A DNA stretch of 17,460 nt from Chloroflexota bacterium (lineage in GTDB: Bacteria > Chloroflexota > Anaerolineae > UBA4142): assembly GCA_016199405.1 (NCBI GenBank), contig JACQGS010000289.1, positions 1 through 17,460 of the forward strand. The letters run 5' to 3'. The notes beneath the pieces are model-generated. The model saw only the letters and a program-made list of their open reading frames with translations. It was not told the DNA's origin and ran no database searches. The position numbers were made by a program, and so were the translations under genes. Of the stretch, positions 14,946 to 17,460 are shown in pieces (the first letter of the stretch is position 1; each line of letters opens with the position of its first letter).

Positions 14946-15629
14946 TTGACATTGTCAACCTGGCAACAGCTCAATTCCGCCGTCATCTCCTGCCGCCTCT
15001 GCCCGCGGCTTGTGAAATATCGCGAAAAAATCGCGCGCGAGAAACGCCGTGCGTATTTAGATTGGGACTATTGGGGCAGACCCGTGCCCGGCTTTGGCGA
15101 TGTGAACGCGCGCGTTTTGCTCGTCGCGCTTGCGCCCGGCGCGCACGGCTCGAATCGCACCGGGCGGATGTTTACCGGCGACGCGTCCGGCGATTTTTTG
15201 TACGGCGCATTGCACCGCGCCGGCTTTTCAAACAAACTGATCGCGCGGCACGCGTACGACGGTTTGGAATTGCGCGATGTGTTCATTAGCGCGGTCGCGC
15301 GGTGTGCGCCGCCGCAAAACAAGCCGACGCCGCGCGAAATCGCGAATTGCCGCCCGTATTTAGCGCGCGAGATCGAACTGCTGAAAAATTTGCGCGTCGT
15401 TGTCGCGCTCGGGCGGATCGGATTCGATGGTTACCTAAGTTTGCTCAAGGAAAATGGCGCGCCATTGCCGCGTTTGGAGTTCAAGCATGGTGCGGTATAT
15501 AATCTTGGCGTCGGATTGCCCGCATTGATCTGCGCGTATCATCCGAGCAAGCAGAACACGCAGACCGGGCGGCTGACGGCGGAGATGATGGATGAGGTGT
15601 TTAGGAAGGCGAAGGACATTCTGATTTAG
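14946..15629 (+). CDS. Type-5 uracil-DNA glycosylase
   Basis: 227 aa DNA-repair enzyme that removes uracil (and often other deaminated bases) from DNA. The family-5 (UDGb) motif ALAPGAHGSNRTGRMFTGD spans 61-79, and the second active-site motif YHPSKQN is at 198-204. Cys16, Cys19, Cys120 and Cys135 fit the four 4Fe-4S cluster ligands of this family. The first in-frame start is TTG at 14946, immediately after the TIR-gene stop; TTG 14952 is an alternative. No Shine-Dalgarno sequence is seen, so translation probably depends on ribosomes leaving the upstream gene. Base use returns to the GC-rich style of the rest of the window right here, so the AT-rich segment ends at this boundary. Confidence 0.92.
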   Translation: MTLSTWQQLNSAVISCRLCPRLVKYREKIAREKRRAYLDWDYWGRPVPGFGDVNARVLLVALAPGAHGSNRTGRMFTGDASGDFLYGALHRAGFSNKLIARHAYDGLELRDVFISAVARCAPPQNKPTPREIANCRPYLAREIELLKNLRVVVALGRIGFDGYLSLLKENGAPLPRLEFKHGAVYNLGVGLPALICAYHPSKQNTQTGRLTAEMMDEVFRKAKDILI

Positions 15630-15727
15630 GATTTCAGATTTTCGATTTTTGATTTGCGATTTTCGATTGGGGAATGGAAGTTTGAAGTTGGATTGTCCTC
15701 TAACCTCTAACTTCCAACTTCATTCCC
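15623..15727. repeat. Fifteen-unit heptad array forming a hairpin
   Basis: Fifteen consecutive 7-bp units in one phase. First GATTTAG, GATTTCA, GATTTTC, GATTTTT, GATTTGC, GATTTTC, GATTGGG; then GAATGGA, AGTTTGA, AGTTGGA, TTGTCCT; then the complementary-type units CTAACCT, CTAACTT, CCAACTT, CATTCCC. The stop codon of the glycosylase gene (15627-15629) is the end of the first unit. The right arm CCAACTTCATTCCC (15714-15727) pairs with the left arm 15670-15691 if one whole heptad is looped out. A good Shine-Dalgarno sequence for the next gene begins 8 nt after the array. Confidence 0.85.
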
Positions 15728-15746
15728 ATTTACCAAAGGAGCGAGC

Positions 15747-16748
15747 ATGAACGTCGCCATGTGGCAAAAAGCATTGAACGTGATTCCGCGCGTGAGCAAA
15801 GAAGAGTGGAATCAACTCGACATCATCAGCAAGTGGCTCATCTCGACGCGCGCGGCGGTGCTGATTATGACGTTTATCTCCGCCGCGATTGCCGGCATCC
15901 TCGCGTTCAAGAGCGGCAATTTCGATTTCGCGCGCTGGCTCTTGGTCGCGCTCGGCTTGATTCTCGCGCACGCGACGAATAATCTGCTCAACGATTTCAC
16001 CGATTTTGTACGCGGCGTGGATCAGGACAATTACTATCGCGCACAGTACGGACCGCAGCCGCTCGTGCACGGCTTGATGACGAAAACCGGTTTGTTCACG
16101 TACATCGCGGTCACGGGTTTGCTCGCGAGTGCGGTCGGCGTCGCGCTTATCGCGCAGCGCGGCGGCGAGACGCTGTTGCTGATGGTGCTCGGCGCGTTCT
16201 TTGTTTTGTTTTACACGTTTCCGCTCAAGTACATCGCGCTCGGCGAGTTGGCGGTGCTGATCGTGTGGGGACCGTTGATGATCGGCGGCGGATATTATGT
16301 GATCGCCGGCGCGTGGGATTGGAATGTCGTGATCGCGAGCTTGCCGTACGCGCTCGGCGTGACCGGCGTGATTTTTGGCAAGCATATAGACAAGTACGAA
16401 GTAGACAAGAAAAAAGGCATCCACACGTTTCCAGTCGTCGTCGGCGAAAAATTTTCGCGCGGGATGCTGGTCGGGATGCTGATTCTGCAATACGTCTCGG
16501 TCGCGTATCTCGTCGTGACTGGATTTTTCACGCCGGTGATGCTCGTCGTTTTGATCGCGTTAAAAGAATTCGCGCGCGTCTATCCGATGTTCAAGCAACC
16601 GCGCCCGGCGGAAAAACCGGCGGACTATCCGGATGTGTGGCCCAATTATTTCGTCGCCGCGGCGTTTGTGCACAACCGGCGTTTCGGTTTGCTGTATCTG
16701 CTCGGCTTGATCATCGACGCGGTGCTGAAGGTGTGGATTCTCAAATAA
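15747..16748 (+). CDS. UbiA-family prenyltransferase (MenA-like)
   Basis: 333 aa integral membrane prenyltransferase with about eight or nine helices. The first Asp-rich motif is N78-N79, N82-D83, D86, D92 (NNLLNDFTDFVRGVD) and the second is D215-D220 (DKYEVD); both bind the Mg-diphosphate of the prenyl donor. GELAVLIVWGPLM (166-178) resembles MenA, the enzyme that prenylates 1,4-dihydroxy-2-naphthoate in menaquinone synthesis. No other quinone gene is nearby, so the acceptor is not certain. The C-terminal part (about 255-333) is longer and more polar than in minimal family members. The Shine-Dalgarno sequence AAAGGAG (15735-15741) fixes the ATG at 15747. It converges on the minus-strand hutI. 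Confidence 0.87.
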   Translation: MNVAMWQKALNVIPRVSKEEWNQLDIISKWLISTRAAVLIMTFISAAIAGILAFKSGNFDFARWLLVALGLILAHATNNLLNDFTDFVRGVDQDNYYRAQYGPQPLVHGLMTKTGLFTYIAVTGLLASAVGVALIAQRGGETLLLMVLGAFFVLFYTFPLKYIALGELAVLIVWGPLMIGGGYYVIAGAWDWNVVIASLPYALGVTGVIFGKHIDKYEVDKKKGIHTFPVVVGEKFSRGMLVGMLILQYVSVAYLVVTGFFTPVMLVVLIALKEFARVYPMFKQPRPAEKPADYPDVWPNYFVAAAFVHNRRFGLLYLLGLIIDAVLKVWILK

Positions 16749-16750
16749 CC

Positions 16751-16828
16751 AAGCAAGGGGGCAGGGGTGCGCGGGCGCAGGGGAGAAAAATTTGCCCTTG
16801 CCCCTCTGCTCCCCCGCTCCTCTGCTGA
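16751..16828. terminator. Heptad-type hairpin between convergent genes
   Basis: A G-rich left part (units AAGCAAG, GGGGCAG, GGGTGCG, CGGGCGC, AGGGGAG; 16751-16785) and a C-rich right part (GCCCTTG, CCCCTCT, GCTCCCC, CGCTCCT, CTGCTGA; 16794-16828) are separated by AAAAATTT. The parts are imperfectly complementary. Lying between two convergent stop codons, it could act as a bidirectional terminator, and it shares the 7-bp design of the other gaps. Confidence 0.6.
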
Positions 16829-16840
16829 ATTTGAACCGCT

Positions 16841-17460
16841 TCAACTCCGCTCAACCACGACACGCCCCCGCTTGATCACCGTCTCGACCGGATTCGCGCC
16901 AAAGCGATACGCGAGATGCCGATAATCCGGCACGTCCGCGATCAAAACATCCGCGATTTTTCCGACCTCTAACGATCCGACCCGATCCGCGATGCCGAGC
17001 GATGCTGCCGCGTTGATCGTCGCTGCGACAATCGCTTCGGCTGGCGTCAGCTTTTCATAGCGGCAGGCGAGCGCGAGAATGAACGGCATTGATTCGCACC
17101 ACGCCGTTCCCGGATTAATATCCGACCCCAACGCGACCGGCACGTTCTCTTCGATGAACGCATGCCCGTCGGCAAATTTATTCAGCCCCAAACCAAATGT
17201 CGTGCCCGGCAACAGCACCGCGACGACATTCGCCGCTGCCATCGTGTGCATTTCGTCGCGCCGCGTCACCATCAAATGATCCGCGCTCGCCGCGCCCAGT
17301 TCCGCCGCGAGCGACGCCGCGCCGAGATTTGTAAATTCATCCGCATGCACGCGTAGACCGAACCCCAATTCTTTCGCGCGCGTCAAAATTTTTCGCGTTT
17401 GCTCCAGTGTGAACGCGCCGTCGTCACAAAAGACATCACAGAACAATTTCGGATTTCGGA
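16841..17460 (-). CDS. hutI: Imidazolonepropionase, C-terminal part (runs off window)
   Basis: The last roughly 206 codons of a metal-dependent amidohydrolase that converts 4-imidazolone-5-propanoate to N-formimidoyl-L-glutamate in histidine breakdown. The frame is open to the window edge, so the start lies beyond 17460. Zn-site residues are visible in LRVHADEF (His, Glu), ASADHLM (His) and ALGSDINPGTAW (Asp). FCDVFCDDGAF near the window edge is also typical of HutI. The C-terminus AYRFGANPVETVIKRGRVV is normal, so the 3' end is complete. Its product is the substrate of FtcD (10735-11631). It lies on the opposite strand, convergent with the prenyltransferase gene. Confidence 0.92.
   Translation of the reverse strand, partial: RNPKLFCDVFCDDGAFTLEQTRKILTRAKELGFGLRVHADEFTNLGAASLAAELGAASADHLMVTRRDEMHTMAAANVVAVLLPGTTFGLGLNKFADGHAFIEENVPVALGSDINPGTAWCESMPFILALACRYEKLTPAEAIVAATINAAASLGIADRVGSLEVGKIADVLIADVPDYRHLAYRFGANPVETVIKRGRVVVERS

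Noticed and set aside
11697..15629. Multi-gene antiphage island
   Set aside because: Only the TIR-WD40 gene is defence-like; the neighbours are a DNA-repair glycosylase and metabolic genes of normal composition, and no integrase, transposase or second defence gene is visible.

Overview
The window looks like a chromosomal segment of an uncultured or little-studied bacterium, most likely Chloroflexota (Anaerolineae-like). This is inferred from gene style only: GC-rich codon use full of CGCG, lipoprotein-anchored peptide transport, a PgpH-YbeY pair, a type-5 uracil-DNA glycosylase, a TIR/WD40 receptor-like protein, and many short palindromic repeats between genes. No rRNA or tRNA gene is present, so the taxonomy stays tentative.

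Layout. 64-3884: oligopeptide-type ABC importer (lipoprotein binding protein plus two permeases; no ATPase genes in view). 3885-4302: a gap with a repeat hairpin, a probable 42-residue gene, a second hairpin and a good sigma-70-type promoter. 4303-8083: a probable operon of a Cys-rich/acidic small protein, a GNAT acetyltransferase, a PgpH-like 7TM-HD phosphodiesterase and YbeY. 8169-11631: a cysteine-desulfurase-like PLP enzyme, a class I/II aminotransferase and glutamate formimidoyltransferase (FtcD). 11697-14945: a large, more AT-rich TIR-TM-WD40 gene that looks acquired. 14946-16748: type-5 uracil-DNA glycosylase and a UbiA-type prenyltransferase. 16841-17460, minus strand: the 3' part of hutI, running off the end of the window. 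HutI makes the substrate that FtcD consumes, so two steps of histidine breakdown are present but separated by about 5 kb and on opposite strands.

The most striking structure is not a gene. Almost every gap between genes holds a short array of degenerate 7-bp units (8-10 bp in two gaps), often as two inverted arms that can form a hairpin. It starts within about 18 nt of the upstream stop codon and sometimes contains that stop codon. The 7-mer word mostly differs from gap to gap while the architecture stays the same, which points to a shared generating process rather than copies of one element. The clearest arrays are at 9417-9486 (ten consecutive in-phase units) and 15623-15727 (fifteen).

A second notable item is a 107-bp MITE-like element with 19-bp terminal inverted repeats lying in frame inside ybeY. 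It adds about 36 residues between two conserved parts of the enzyme.
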